DNA from: an uncultured Lachnospiraceae bacterium
GTDB taxonomy: Bacteria > Bacillota > Clostridia > Lachnospirales > Lachnospiraceae
Length of the DNA: 54,204 bases
Direction: 5' to 3'
Assembly: GCA_910583615.1 (NCBI GenBank)
Contig: CAJTXP010000027.1
Coordinates: 1 to 54,204 of the forward strand
The notes under the pieces are model-generated. The model made no database searches. It saw only the letters and a list, made by a program, of their open reading frames with translations, and was not told the origin of the DNA. The translations under genes and the position numbers were made by a program. This document shows, piece by piece, positions 35,344 through 44,191 of the stretch. Every line of letters begins with the position of its first letter. Positions within the stretch are counted from its first letter, which is position 1.

Positions 35344-36915
35344 TCAGATCTCCTGCCATTCCCCCTGAACCTTCTCATACTGTTTTCCAACATCCGCATA
35401 GAAATATGCCCTGGCAGAAGGCTCAATGTTGCAGACCGTACTGTACCGGCACATGATAATATTGCCCGGCTCATTGACATATTCCTCTGTTTCGTCCCCC
35501 GTCATAAACCGCCATCCGCAGTCCGTAAAGTCCTTTTCCGGTTCCTGCCGGTACATATAACCGACCCGTTCTTCTTCCAGAGCCTTCTTCGTAATCAGGC
35601 ATTCCTGCCTCAGATCAAACATCTCTGTCCACTCCCGCTCCTGCGGTTCATACCAGGCGCTTCTCTGCCATGCCATCCCTTCTGAGAAAAGCTGCCGTAT
35701 GAGATTCATGTTCAGTTTCAGAAACTCCTCCAGCTGTTCTTCCTTTTCTCTGCGCATAAAATAAACCGCTCCGCACAGGCAGCTTACCGCATACTCTTTA
35801 AAGGAATGGTAGAACACCTGTGCCTGACGCACCCACAGATCCGTCAGTTCCCAGAACTCTTCATCTGAAATTATGCCGCAGGCGGCCGCTTTACGGCACA
35901 GGCCGATTCTTTCATTAATATCCCACGCATAAAATCCACGCTCTTTTACAACCGGACGAAAAGCTTCCGCCATATCTCTGGATTTCACAAACCATGCCCT
36001 GTTTTCCGGGCGCAGTTCGTCGAGGGAGAACATGGGCGATCCGACCCAGAACGTCCGAAACTGTTCATACTGCTCGCATTCAGAAAATTCTCTGATGAGC
36101 GCGGCTTTCAGAGACTCCGGATCATGGGGACGGATCCCGTACATTTTCTGCAGATGCGCTCTGGCCGCCTCTGCATCTTTCTCGTTTTCGCAGTGATAAA
36201 GTGTTTTATATCCCATGTGCGTCTGGATCCCGGGCATCTTCCGGCAGGCAGAAATGCCGCTTAACAACAGGGTAAATTCTTTCCGGTCCACCTTCCGGGG
36301 AGCCGGATTCTTTGGCATCTCATCCAGTTCCCGGCAAAAACTCACGATTTCCTCCGCCATATGTTCCATACAGGAATCCGTTTTCCTTCCGCCAAATCTC
36401 TCCCAGTGTATCTTCTCCTCAGGAAGTTCTTCCAGTCTGTGAGCTTCCGGATGATCTTTCGGCACTCCCAGCGACAGAACCGCTTCCAGTTTCATATTTT
36501 CCGGATATTCCAGCAGCTCCCGCAGATATGCCTCTGTCGTCTGTCCGTCAGAAGCCTCCCTGAGCCTTCCCTGGAGCCAGCAGCTCCCCACGCCCAGACT
36601 GTCCGCCATCAAATGCATGTTCGCCATAACGATGGAACAGTCCTCGGTCCATACATCTGTCTTCTCTGCATCTCCAAGCACAACAACTGCGCAGTCCGCG
36701 CCCTCCAGCATCTTTGCACCTGCTGCTCTGGATGCCGCCATCTTCTTCAGCGCCTTTTTTTCTCTTACTACGATCAGTTCCCATGGCCGGATCGCCCTGC
36801 CGGATGCTGACAGAAGCCCGGCCTGCAGGATCCGCTCCAGCTTCTCCTCCTCTACCGGCTCTCCCGTATAGGTTCGGACGCTGCGCCTGTTCTTCATAAT
36901 CTCCAGTAAATCCAT
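35344..36915 (-). CDS. Nitroreductase - DUF1266-like - DUF2185 three-domain protein
   Basis: 523 residues; AGGAGGGATCAGAGG precedes ATG 36915. Residues 1-175 are an FMN nitroreductase: MKNRRSVRTYTGEPVEEEKL, GRAIRPWELIVV, DCSIVMANMHLMADSLGVGSCWLQ in sequence. The middle (about 215-390) contains GFYAWDINERIGLCRKAAACGIISDEEFWEL, which resembles DUF1266. The last 80 residues carry a DUF2185 module: YMYRQEP, GWRFMTGDETEEYVNEPGN and STVCNIEPSA. DUF1266 and DUF2185 both occur in toxin-immunity contexts. A separate DUF2185 protein is encoded at 8216-9307. The union with a redox enzyme is unusual; a single frame without stops supports a real fusion. Confidence 0.82.
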   Translation of the reverse strand: MDLLEIMKNRRSVRTYTGEPVEEEKLERILQAGLLSASGRAIRPWELIVVREKKALKKMAASRAAGAKMLEGADCAVVVLGDAEKTDVWTEDCSIVMANMHLMADSLGVGSCWLQGRLREASDGQTTEAYLRELLEYPENMKLEAVLSLGVPKDHPEAHRLEELPEEKIHWERFGGRKTDSCMEHMAEEIVSFCRELDEMPKNPAPRKVDRKEFTLLLSGISACRKMPGIQTHMGYKTLYHCENEKDAEAARAHLQKMYGIRPHDPESLKAALIREFSECEQYEQFRTFWVGSPMFSLDELRPENRAWFVKSRDMAEAFRPVVKERGFYAWDINERIGLCRKAAACGIISDEEFWELTDLWVRQAQVFYHSFKEYAVSCLCGAVYFMRREKEEQLEEFLKLNMNLIRQLFSEGMAWQRSAWYEPQEREWTEMFDLRQECLITKKALEEERVGYMYRQEPEKDFTDCGWRFMTGDETEEYVNEPGNIIMCRYSTVCNIEPSARAYFYADVGKQYEKVQGEWQEI

Positions 36916-36985
36916 CCTCTGATCCCTCCTGACAAAAATTCCTGTTTCATTATACCCCGATTTCCTCCGTCTGTAAAACCATAAT

Positions 36986-37597
36986 TTACAAAAACAGCCT
37001 CTCTCCTTTCGGGTGCGTCAGGTCTGCGTCGAAGACCGCCATCTTATACAGATCCGCACTCCTTTGGGAAAACAGCGGAAAGAGAAATCCGCACTCCGGC
37101 ATTCCCGGCTCATACTCTCCGACCAGCGGGCAGACGGCCCCGATCAGATATTCATATACCTCCTCCGATTCCCGGAGCCGTTCCTTATCCGCTGCCTTCA
37201 CCGGCACGTCGTACCGGTCATGAAAGACAAATACAGCGTACGGCCCTCTGCTTTCATATCGTTCTCCTGCCAGTTCATAGAATGTCTCCATCAGCGCGTC
37301 ATTCTTCAACCCGCATTCTTTCATCGCCGCAAAAAGCCGCCACATGCTTCCCGGACCGGTCTTTTCCTCCGGAAACGAATAATCCTTTAACTGCTCATTC
37401 GTCCTCGAAAACAGAACCGCTTTGGCAATTGCAAGATTTTTTCCCTTTTCAGCCGGGGACAGCTTCAGAAAATTGACATTGAACGTACCGTCGATCTCTC
37501 CGTCTGCACCCATGTAGCATCCCGCAATCCTTGTGACAGACGTCCTCGCAACCGTCATGCGCCTTGTCAGCTCCATCATGTCTTCTCTGTCTATCAT
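36986..37597 (-). CDS. Short DUF4317-family protein
   Basis: 203 residues. Family pattern: MIDREDMMELTRRMTVARTSVTRIAGCYMGADGEI at the start (ITRI-x-GCY), NFLKLSPAEKGKNLAIAK, then YAVFVFHDRYDVPVKAAD, EVYEYLIGAVCPL and CGFLFPLFSQRSADLYKM. Members I recall are longer (over 350 residues); here the protein ends soon after the FLFPLF motif, so it may be a short branch or be C-terminally cut. Function of the family is unknown. Stands alone between divergent ABC-F and the fusion gene. Confidence 0.78.
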   Translation of the reverse strand: MIDREDMMELTRRMTVARTSVTRIAGCYMGADGEIDGTFNVNFLKLSPAEKGKNLAIAKAVLFSRTNEQLKDYSFPEEKTGPGSMWRLFAAMKECGLKNDALMETFYELAGERYESRGPYAVFVFHDRYDVPVKAADKERLRESEEVYEYLIGAVCPLVGEYEPGMPECGFLFPLFSQRSADLYKMAVFDADLTHPKGERLFL

Positions 37598-37675
37598 TGT
37601 TCAAAAACCGCCTTTCCTGATACCTGTATTATATCGGAATCACACGCTTTCCACAAGAGAGCCGTCAAATCATGC

Positions 37676-37703
37676 TTGCCTTTTTTAAAACTTCCGATAT
37701 AAT
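37676..37703 (+). promoter_or_regulatory. Promoter and leader of the ABC-F gene
   Basis: TTGCCT (37676-37681), 16-bp spacer, TATAAT (37698-37703). The roughly 90-nt leader to the ABC-F start includes CTGCC and GGCAG segments (37726-37766) that can pair. Antibiotic-responsive leader attenuation is known for some ABC-F genes; whether it occurs here is open. Confidence 0.6.
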
Positions 37704-37796
37704 AATAGTGTTCACCTGCCCATCTGCCGGCTTCCATGAAAACGCTTCTTTGGCAGGCCAGGCGGTACAAAACTGTTATACAATGGAGAAAAACCT

Positions 37797-39716
37797 ATGA
37801 TTTTAGCATGTCAGAACATCACAAAAGCATTCGGCGAACACACGGTTCTTAAAAATGCTTCCTTCCATATAGAAGAACGGGAAAAAGCCGCTGTCGTGGG
37901 AATCAACGGCGCAGGCAAATCCACGCTTTTAAAGATTATCATGCAGGAGCTGCCTGCGGATGAAGGGCACACCGTGATCTCCCGCGGAAAAACCATCGGC
38001 TATCTTGCACAGCATCAGGAAATGACAGGCGGCAATACGATCTTTGACGAACTTTTGACGGTTAAGCAGGAGATCCTGAATATGGAAACACAGCTCCGCG
38101 GCCTGGAACAGTCCATGAAACATGCAAAAGGCGAACAGCTTTCTGCACTGATGGACAGCTATTCCAGACTCAGCCATGACTTTGAGCGGCAGAATGGATA
38201 CGCCTGGAAAAGCGAGATTACCGGAGTCTTAAAAGGTCTTGGATTCGAAGAAAGCGATTTTACCAAAAAAACAGACGCCCTGTCCGGCGGGCAGAAAACC
38301 CGTGTCTCCCTGGGAAAGCTCCTTCTCTCACGTCCGGATATCATCCTGCTGGACGAGCCGACCAACCATCTGGATATGAATTCCATCACCTGGCTGGAAA
38401 CCTTCCTGCTGAATTATCAGGGAGCTGTCATGATCGTCTCCCATGACCGGTATTTTCTGAACCGGGTCGTCACAAAGATCATCGAGATCGATCAGGGAAA
38501 CGTAACAGCCTTCAGCGGCAATTATTCGGATTATGCACAGAAAAAAGCACAGCTTCGAAACGCACAGCTTCAGGCATACTTAAATCAGCAGCGGGAGATC
38601 AAACATCAGGAAGAGGTCATAACCCGGCTGAAATCATTTAACAGGGAAAAATCCATCCGCCGCGCGGAAAGCCGGGAGAAAATGCTGGAAAAGATGGATG
38701 TGCTGGAAAAACCGACCGAGGTCCGCGCCGACATGCGCATTGAACTGGAACCCCGGTTTCCCAGCGGCAACGACGTGCTGTCCGTGGAGCACCTTTCCAA
38801 GGCGTTTCCGAATCAGACGTTGTTTACAGACCTGAATTTTGAGATCAAACGCGGAGAGAGAGTCGCCCTGATCGGCAGCAACGGGACCGGCAAAACCACC
38901 ATATTGAAGATCTTAAACGGCGTACTGTCGGCCGACAGAGGAGAATTCCGGCTGGGCGCCCGGGTTCGGATCGGTTATTACGATCAGGAACACCATGTGC
39001 TCCATATGGAAAAGACGGTCTTTGAGGAGATCAGCGACGCCTATCCTGCGCTGACCAATACCCGGATCCGAAATGTACTTGCGGCCTTTCTTTTTACCAA
39101 TGACGACGTTTTTAAACGAATCGGCGACTTAAGCGGCGGAGAGAGAGGACGGGTTTCCCTTGCAAAGCTGATGCTTTCCGAGGCCAATTTTCTGATCCTG
39201 GACGAGCCGACCAACCATCTGGACATCGTTTCCAAAGAGATTCTGGAACATGCACTGAATCTTTATACAGGAACCGTCCTGTTCGTCTCCCATGACCGGT
39301 ATTTTATCAACATGACAGCTACCCGCATTCTGGACCTTGCCGGGCAGACCCTGACGAATTATATCGGAAATTATGATTACTATGCAGAAAAAAAAGAGAC
39401 CAGGTCTGATTTTACCAGCTCCCCTTCTCCTGTTTCCGGCAGCCTGCCTGCCCCGTCGGAGTCCGACGCCAAACTGGACTGGAAGCAGCAGAAGGAACAG
39501 CAGGCGCAGCTCCGCAAAAAACAGAATGAACTGAAACGCGTGGAGACACGCATCGAAGAGCTGGAAAACCGGGACAAAGAGATCGATGAACTGCTGACCC
39601 GGGAAGAAATTTTTACAGACGTAGCCGAAGTCACAAAGCTGTCCGCAGAAAAAGAGACCCTCCAGTCGGAACTCGAGAGCCTTTATGAAAGCTGGGAATC
39701 ACTCTCGGAATCCTAA
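37797..39716 (+). CDS. ABC-F family ATPase (translation factor type)
   Basis: 639 residues with two ATP-binding domains and no membrane helices. Walker A in GINGAGKSTLLK and GSNGTGKTTILK; signature LSGGQKTRVSLGKLLL and LSGGERGRVSLAKLML; Walker B both LDEPTNHLD. The linker between domains (about 240-320) is Arg/Lys-rich as in ribosome-acting ABC-F proteins, and a C-terminal coiled coil (about 550-639) is present. Such proteins act on the ribosomal E-site, either as housekeeping factors or for antibiotic protection; the subclass cannot be set by eye. Its 3' end overlaps the convergent amidase gene by 18 bp. Confidence 0.93.
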   Translation: MILACQNITKAFGEHTVLKNASFHIEEREKAAVVGINGAGKSTLLKIIMQELPADEGHTVISRGKTIGYLAQHQEMTGGNTIFDELLTVKQEILNMETQLRGLEQSMKHAKGEQLSALMDSYSRLSHDFERQNGYAWKSEITGVLKGLGFEESDFTKKTDALSGGQKTRVSLGKLLLSRPDIILLDEPTNHLDMNSITWLETFLLNYQGAVMIVSHDRYFLNRVVTKIIEIDQGNVTAFSGNYSDYAQKKAQLRNAQLQAYLNQQREIKHQEEVITRLKSFNREKSIRRAESREKMLEKMDVLEKPTEVRADMRIELEPRFPSGNDVLSVEHLSKAFPNQTLFTDLNFEIKRGERVALIGSNGTGKTTILKILNGVLSADRGEFRLGARVRIGYYDQEHHVLHMEKTVFEEISDAYPALTNTRIRNVLAAFLFTNDDVFKRIGDLSGGERGRVSLAKLMLSEANFLILDEPTNHLDIVSKEILEHALNLYTGTVLFVSHDRYFINMTATRILDLAGQTLTNYIGNYDYYAEKKETRSDFTSSPSPVSGSLPAPSESDAKLDWKQQKEQQAQLRKKQNELKRVETRIEELENRDKEIDELLTREEIFTDVAEVTKLSAEKETLQSELESLYESWESLSES

Positions 39717-40577
39717 AGCCTCCCCTGATTCCGGCCTGAAATACCGGTCGATCCCCGATGCAATGCCTTCTGCGATCCTGTTCTGATATTCCGGTGTTTT
39801 TAACCGGTTCCGCTCCTTTGCGTTGGTCAGATAACCGGTTTCGATCAGACAGGAGGGCATCCTGGATTCCCGGATCACATAGAGCTCTTCCCACTCAAAG
39901 ACCGCTCTGGCATTTGCCCCGGTATCCTGTACGGCATGGGTCTGAATCAGTTCCGCCAGACGTCTGCTGTCAGCCCCTGCATTCTGTGCGCTGTAGTACA
40001 GCTCCATGCCGTTTACCCGGGACAGCTCGCTGGAATTCTGATGAATGCTTATGTAGATGTCCGCATGCAGCTCTTTCGCTGTCTTCACCCGATCTTTCAA
40101 GGAAAGAGCATGATCGGAATCTCTGGTAAGAATGACCTGATACCCCATCGCCTCCAGTCTTTCCTGCACCCCTTCAGCAATGGAAAGATTCAGTTCCTTT
40201 TCCAGAACTCCGCCTTTTACGCAGCCGTCGTCCATGCCGCCATGCCCCGGATCCAGTGCGATCCGGATCTCTTCCGGCTCTTTCACCACGCTTTTTGTCG
40301 GACCGGCGTAATAGATATAGTGTCCGCCAAGAAGCCCGGATCCTGTGATTTTGCCTTCCGCCGGCACCGGCGTCCGCCGCAGTTCCGGCATCGGCTCAAC
40401 GGTCTCCTGGATGACGACCGTCTCCAAGACCTCTGAAACCGCAGAACGGCTCCTGTATTTCACAGCAAAATGAAAGCAGACTGCTGCCGTGACTGCAGTC
40501 AGGATAAATAAGGCCATGCCTCTTCTTTCGGCATAAACGGTACTGGAACCTGTCAGGAAAACTCCCTGCTTTATCAT
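39699..40577 (-). CDS. N-acetylmuramoyl-L-alanine amidase (Amidase_3)
   Basis: 292 residues from ATG 40577 (AAGGGGTGG upstream). One N-terminal membrane anchor or signal (ALFILTAVTAAVCFHFAV), a linker, then the zinc amidase domain from about residue 105: IALDPGHGGMDDG (first Zn His), KELNLSIAEGVQERL (Glu), YISIHQNSS (Zn His) and CLIETGYLTNAKE (catalytic Glu). It cleaves the bond between MurNAc and the stem peptide outside the membrane. Its stop lies within the ABC-F 3' end. Confidence 0.93.
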   Translation of the reverse strand: MIKQGVFLTGSSTVYAERRGMALFILTAVTAAVCFHFAVKYRSRSAVSEVLETVVIQETVEPMPELRRTPVPAEGKITGSGLLGGHYIYYAGPTKSVVKEPEEIRIALDPGHGGMDDGCVKGGVLEKELNLSIAEGVQERLEAMGYQVILTRDSDHALSLKDRVKTAKELHADIYISIHQNSSELSRVNGMELYYSAQNAGADSRRLAELIQTHAVQDTGANARAVFEWEELYVIRESRMPSCLIETGYLTNAKERNRLKTPEYQNRIAEGIASGIDRYFRPESGEALGFRE

Positions 40578-40701
40578 ATGCATCCACCCCTTTTTTCAAC
40601 GGCAGTCCACCGCTTTTACCGGGTTCTGCCTGATTCTGACAAAAGCATACCGGAGAGTTCCGTCAAAATCCCATATTAGTTGCATCCAAACTGCATCTTT
40701 T

Positions 40702-41271
40702 TCAGCTGATTCCCTTTTTCAGCTTCTCTCTGCACGACCGCCATATGGGATAATGCCGGTCCAGAATGCCATAAAACCGTTCATTATGACCGGCCTCCAG
40801 AAGATGCGCCAGTTCGTGGACCACTACATACTCAATGCATTCCTCCGGAAAAGCGCCAAGCCAGACGCTGATGGAAATATTTTTTGTGCGGATGCTGCAG
40901 CTCCCCCACTGAGAACGGGTATCCCGGATCGTCACTTTCCCGCACTTTACTCCCAGTGCGGCTTCCCATCTCCGAAACAGCGACGGCAGTACCTCCTGCA
41001 GACGCTTTCGGTAGATGGCCATATGCTGTAATGCTTCCTCATTCTGCATCCTCGGCCGGGCGGGCGGCTCGCTGACCTTCTTCTGATAATTCTCCACCCA
41101 TCGGAGAACCCTCGGCTGCTCCAGGATCTTCCCTGCCGCCTCGTAGGTCATGGAATAAGGGATGGAGACATAAATGATCTGCGGCTCCTCCGGCCTGATC
41201 CGAAAGTTTGCGTTCTTCACGTTCTTTTTCGTAATCCGGACCGTACAGCCGCGCCATGTATATTCCTTCAT
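40702..41271 (-). CDS. YgjP-like (DUF45) metallopeptidase
   Basis: 189 residues. The motif VVVHELAHLLEAGHNERFYGIL is the HExxH zinc site with the following GH-x-x-x-F expected for the YgjP/SprT-like group; upstream, TIRDTRSQWGSCSIRTKNISISVWL is the other conserved block. Cytoplasmic. AAAGGATGAG precedes ATG 41271. It follows the exported protein gene by 22 bp and probably belongs to the end of that operon. Confidence 0.88.
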   Translation of the reverse strand: MKEYTWRGCTVRITKKNVKNANFRIRPEEPQIIYVSIPYSMTYEAAGKILEQPRVLRWVENYQKKVSEPPARPRMQNEEALQHMAIYRKRLQEVLPSLFRRWEAALGVKCGKVTIRDTRSQWGSCSIRTKNISISVWLGAFPEECIEYVVVHELAHLLEAGHNERFYGILDRHYPIWRSCREKLKKGIS

Positions 41272-41293
41272 ATTCTGAACTCATCCTTTTCCT

Positions 41294-42124
41294 TTACGTA
41301 ATCTTGATAAACAGTTCATTGATTCCATCATAGAATCCGATCGTTACAACCGTACTTCCTCCTTCAATTCCAGGAAAACGGTATTTGACATAGTTCGGCG
41401 TAGTCTCCAGAAGGGGATTGACAGACTCATACGGTTCCCTCCCGGTAAGTCCCATATAGCTTTCCCATTCCTCCATCATTTTCTCCGGCTGCATCTGATC
41501 CCAGGTACTCTCCGTACGGACATAGAATTCATAAATCCTGCCTGAAACGGCATCAATATATGCGTCGATCAGACGGTTCGCCTTGTCTGCATTCTGATGG
41601 CTTGTGGAAAGGCTGACCTTCCATACAGACATGTTGTTCTGAGGTTCCAGAACATCAATTGCCGAATACAGCACGGCGTCATAGGAAGAAGAACGGACTT
41701 CCTTCACGCTGTCCGGCAGAACGCCGCGTTCCTTGAGCATCCCGATCTCCCGGTTACACACCTCATAGATCTCCTCGCTGGTAATCTCTTTCCCGGACGG
41801 ACCCTGTCGGTTTATGACAAAAGAATAACTGCCGATCAGATTTTCATAATCCACGCCGGATGCAGGGATCCTCGTCATGGCGCTTTGCTCACTTTCCGGA
41901 AACACCTGATGATTCAGACATTCCGAGAGAAGGTAGAGCTTTTCATTGCTGTTCAGCGTGTATCGGTACCCTTCACTGGATTCATCCGTTTCTTCCACTA
42001 TGATCTGATTCAGCGTGCCATGATCCTTATAACGCGCCAGCTGCTCCGGACCCAGGATGGATCCCGCAAGAACCAGCATGGTCATCCCAAGGATCGCCGG
42101 ATTCCTTCTATTCACTGGTTTCAT
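41294..42124 (-). CDS. Exported or membrane-anchored protein of a two-component operon
   Basis: 276 residues from ATG 42124, preceded by AAGGAG and overlapping the histidine kinase 3' end by 17 bp. The N-terminal helix (ILGMTMLVLAGSILG) is a signal anchor. The rest is a mixed domain with repeated short sections (DVLEPQNNMSVWKVSLST, LIDAYIDAVSGRIYEFYV), the latter like the PepSY-type beta segment xDAxTGxIxxF. Possibly a regulator or target of the kinase. Family uncertain. Confidence 0.7.
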   Translation of the reverse strand: MKPVNRRNPAILGMTMLVLAGSILGPEQLARYKDHGTLNQIIVEETDESSEGYRYTLNSNEKLYLLSECLNHQVFPESEQSAMTRIPASGVDYENLIGSYSFVINRQGPSGKEITSEEIYEVCNREIGMLKERGVLPDSVKEVRSSSYDAVLYSAIDVLEPQNNMSVWKVSLSTSHQNADKANRLIDAYIDAVSGRIYEFYVRTESTWDQMQPEKMMEEWESYMGLTGREPYESVNPLLETTPNYVKYRFPGIEGGSTVVTIGFYDGINELFIKIT

Positions 42125-43532
42125 CACCTGCTCCTTCCCGTTCAGGCAGCAGAAAAGAGAAACAGCTTCCCACGCCGGGCGTGCTTTCGATCATCAGTTC
42201 GCTTCCATGGAGTTTCAGTATCTCTGAACAGAGCGCAAGACCAAGTCCTGCGCCATTGTGACTCCTGGAACGTGATTTGTCCACCATGTAAAAGGCTTCT
42301 GTGATCTTCCGAAGCTCTTCTTTGGGAATCCCGATCCCATGGTCTTTCACTGCAAACAGATAACCTTCTTCCCTTTCTGCTCCCGTGATTTCTATCACGC
42401 TTCCCGGCTCGGACGCCTTGCAGGCATTATCGATCAGATTCAAAAGCACGGTCTTGATCAGATCCACCTCCACGCAGATCCGGCAGGGTTCACAGTCAAA
42501 CTGAAACTGATATTCCTTTTTTCCCGCATACATGTCCTTCAAATATGCACACAGAACTTCCGCGCCGGTCTTCTGCGGTTCCAGCCGGTATCTTTTGGCG
42601 ACGATAATATCCAGAAGACGCAGAGACATGGCTTCCAGCCGTTTTCCTTCTGTATAAATATAGTTCGCCGACAGAAAATGTTTTTCATCATCCAGTTTTC
42701 TGGAACGCAGAATATCCGCATACCCGATCACAGCCGTCAAAGGCGTCTTCAGTTCATGGGAAAAGGCCGCGATGAAATCCTCACGGGCGCGGATCTCATC
42801 CTCCAGCTTATGAATGTTTTCTTCTATCACATGAGACATATGGTTAAAATCTTTCGTCAGCTGACCCATTTCGTCGCTGCTGACCTGCTCCGCGCGGTAA
42901 CTGTAATCCCCTGACGTCATTTCTCTGGCCGCACGGGTCAGAAGCCGGATCGGTTTCGTAAGCCAGTAGGAGATAAAATACAGGAAGACAGAACTTAAGA
43001 CCAGCAGAAGAATCGTCAGGCTCCGATACACGGCAAATCCTCTGGCGCGCTCCGCATACACCTCCGTCACATCTCTCATGGTCTCCAGATACAGTATACG
43101 GTCCAGTGCATGAACCATGACTCCGGTCTGGATATAATAATGTTCATCCGGATGAATGATCTGATAGGCCCTTTTCTGTTCCCCGATCTTTGCAAGCAGC
43201 GCGGTATCTCCCACAAACCCCTCACTGGCATAAAGGGAATTCCGGTTTTCATCGGACAGGCGGAGAAGTCTCTGGGTGCCCTGCCCCCGGTTCTCCAGGT
43301 TCCCGCCGATTTCCTCGACCGCTCCATTCTGCAGCATGTCATATTTGGATGGAATATTAAGCGCTGCTGTCTCAAATGCAAATTTCAGAATACTGCTGTC
43401 ATCCGCCGCCTGCCCGATTTCCCGTTCCAGTGAAGCCCGAAACACATCGTTTACAAAAAAATAACCGCCGATCCCGAAAGATACCGCCATTGTGACGATG
43501 GAACACAACAAAATTTTATAGGAAAATTTCAT
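42108..43532 (-). CDS. Sensor histidine kinase with HAMP domain
   Basis: 474 residues. Helix near 8-27, an extracytoplasmic sensor of about 135 residues, second helix near 170-190, HAMP (WLTKPIRLLTRAAREMTSGDY), H-box AAFSHELKTPLTAVIGYADIL, N-box LLNLIDNACKAS, and G-boxes DHGIGIPKEEL and GAGLGLALCSEILKLHG. It sits 5 bp after the response regulator and overlaps the exported protein gene, so it is part of a tight operon. The sensor domain is not a recognised type. Confidence 0.93.
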   Translation of the reverse strand: MKFSYKILLCSIVTMAVSFGIGGYFFVNDVFRASLEREIGQAADDSSILKFAFETAALNIPSKYDMLQNGAVEEIGGNLENRGQGTQRLLRLSDENRNSLYASEGFVGDTALLAKIGEQKRAYQIIHPDEHYYIQTGVMVHALDRILYLETMRDVTEVYAERARGFAVYRSLTILLLVLSSVFLYFISYWLTKPIRLLTRAAREMTSGDYSYRAEQVSSDEMGQLTKDFNHMSHVIEENIHKLEDEIRAREDFIAAFSHELKTPLTAVIGYADILRSRKLDDEKHFLSANYIYTEGKRLEAMSLRLLDIIVAKRYRLEPQKTGAEVLCAYLKDMYAGKKEYQFQFDCEPCRICVEVDLIKTVLLNLIDNACKASEPGSVIEITGAEREEGYLFAVKDHGIGIPKEELRKITEAFYMVDKSRSRSHNGAGLGLALCSEILKLHGSELMIESTPGVGSCFSFLLPEREGAGDETSE

Positions 43533-43537
43533 ACGTT

Positions 43538-44191
43538 TCAGATCTCCAGCCGATAGCCTACTTTATACACTGCAACCAGGTTTTTCTCCCAGCCCATCTT
43601 TCTGCGGAGCCTCTGTACATGAAGCTCCAGTGTACGGCTGTCCGCAATATATTCGTCCTTCCAGACCTTTTCATAGAGCGTTTCTTTAAAAAGCGCCACG
43701 TTCTTGTTCTGCATAAACAATACCAGCAGCCCATATTCCTTGTTGGTAAGTATGACAGGCTTTCCGGCTTTTGTCACCGTCAGCGCTTCCAGATCCACCG
43801 TCACGTCTCCTGCGCTTAAGATCTGGTCCGTCTTATGGTACCGCCTGAGCACCACTTCCACTCTTGCCACCAGTTCCAGCACTTCAAAGGGCTTTACCAG
43901 ATAATCCTCCGCTCCCAGCTTCAGTCCTCTTACCTTATCATGTACATCATGTTTTGCCGTGATAAAGATCACGGGGATCTTCAGCGGCCTGATATATTCC
44001 ATAATGTCAAATCCATCTGCTCCCGGCAGCATAATATCCAGAAGGATCAGATCAAAATCCTCCTTTTCGATCAGATCAATCGCCGCCAGGCCGTCCTGTA
44101 CGCTGCAGCAGTGATATCCTGCAGCCGACAGGTTGATGTCGATCAGGTCGCAAATCGGTTTTTCATCGTCCACGATCAGTATTTTTATCAT
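43538..44191 (-). CDS. OmpR-family response regulator
   Basis: 217 residues starting at ATG 44191, which overlaps the upstream stop as ATGA. Receiver: ILIVDDEKPICDL, LILLDIMLPGADGFDIM with the phospho-Asp, VIFITAKHD and LVKPFEVLELVARV. DNA-binding part: LTNKEYGLLVLFMQNKNVALFKETLYEKVW and RTLELHVQRLRRKMG. Partner of the histidine kinase 5 bp downstream. Confidence 0.93.
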   Translation of the reverse strand: MIKILIVDDEKPICDLIDINLSAAGYHCCSVQDGLAAIDLIEKEDFDLILLDIMLPGADGFDIMEYIRPLKIPVIFITAKHDVHDKVRGLKLGAEDYLVKPFEVLELVARVEVVLRRYHKTDQILSAGDVTVDLEALTVTKAGKPVILTNKEYGLLVLFMQNKNVALFKETLYEKVWKDEYIADSRTLELHVQRLRRKMGWEKNLVAVYKVGYRLEI

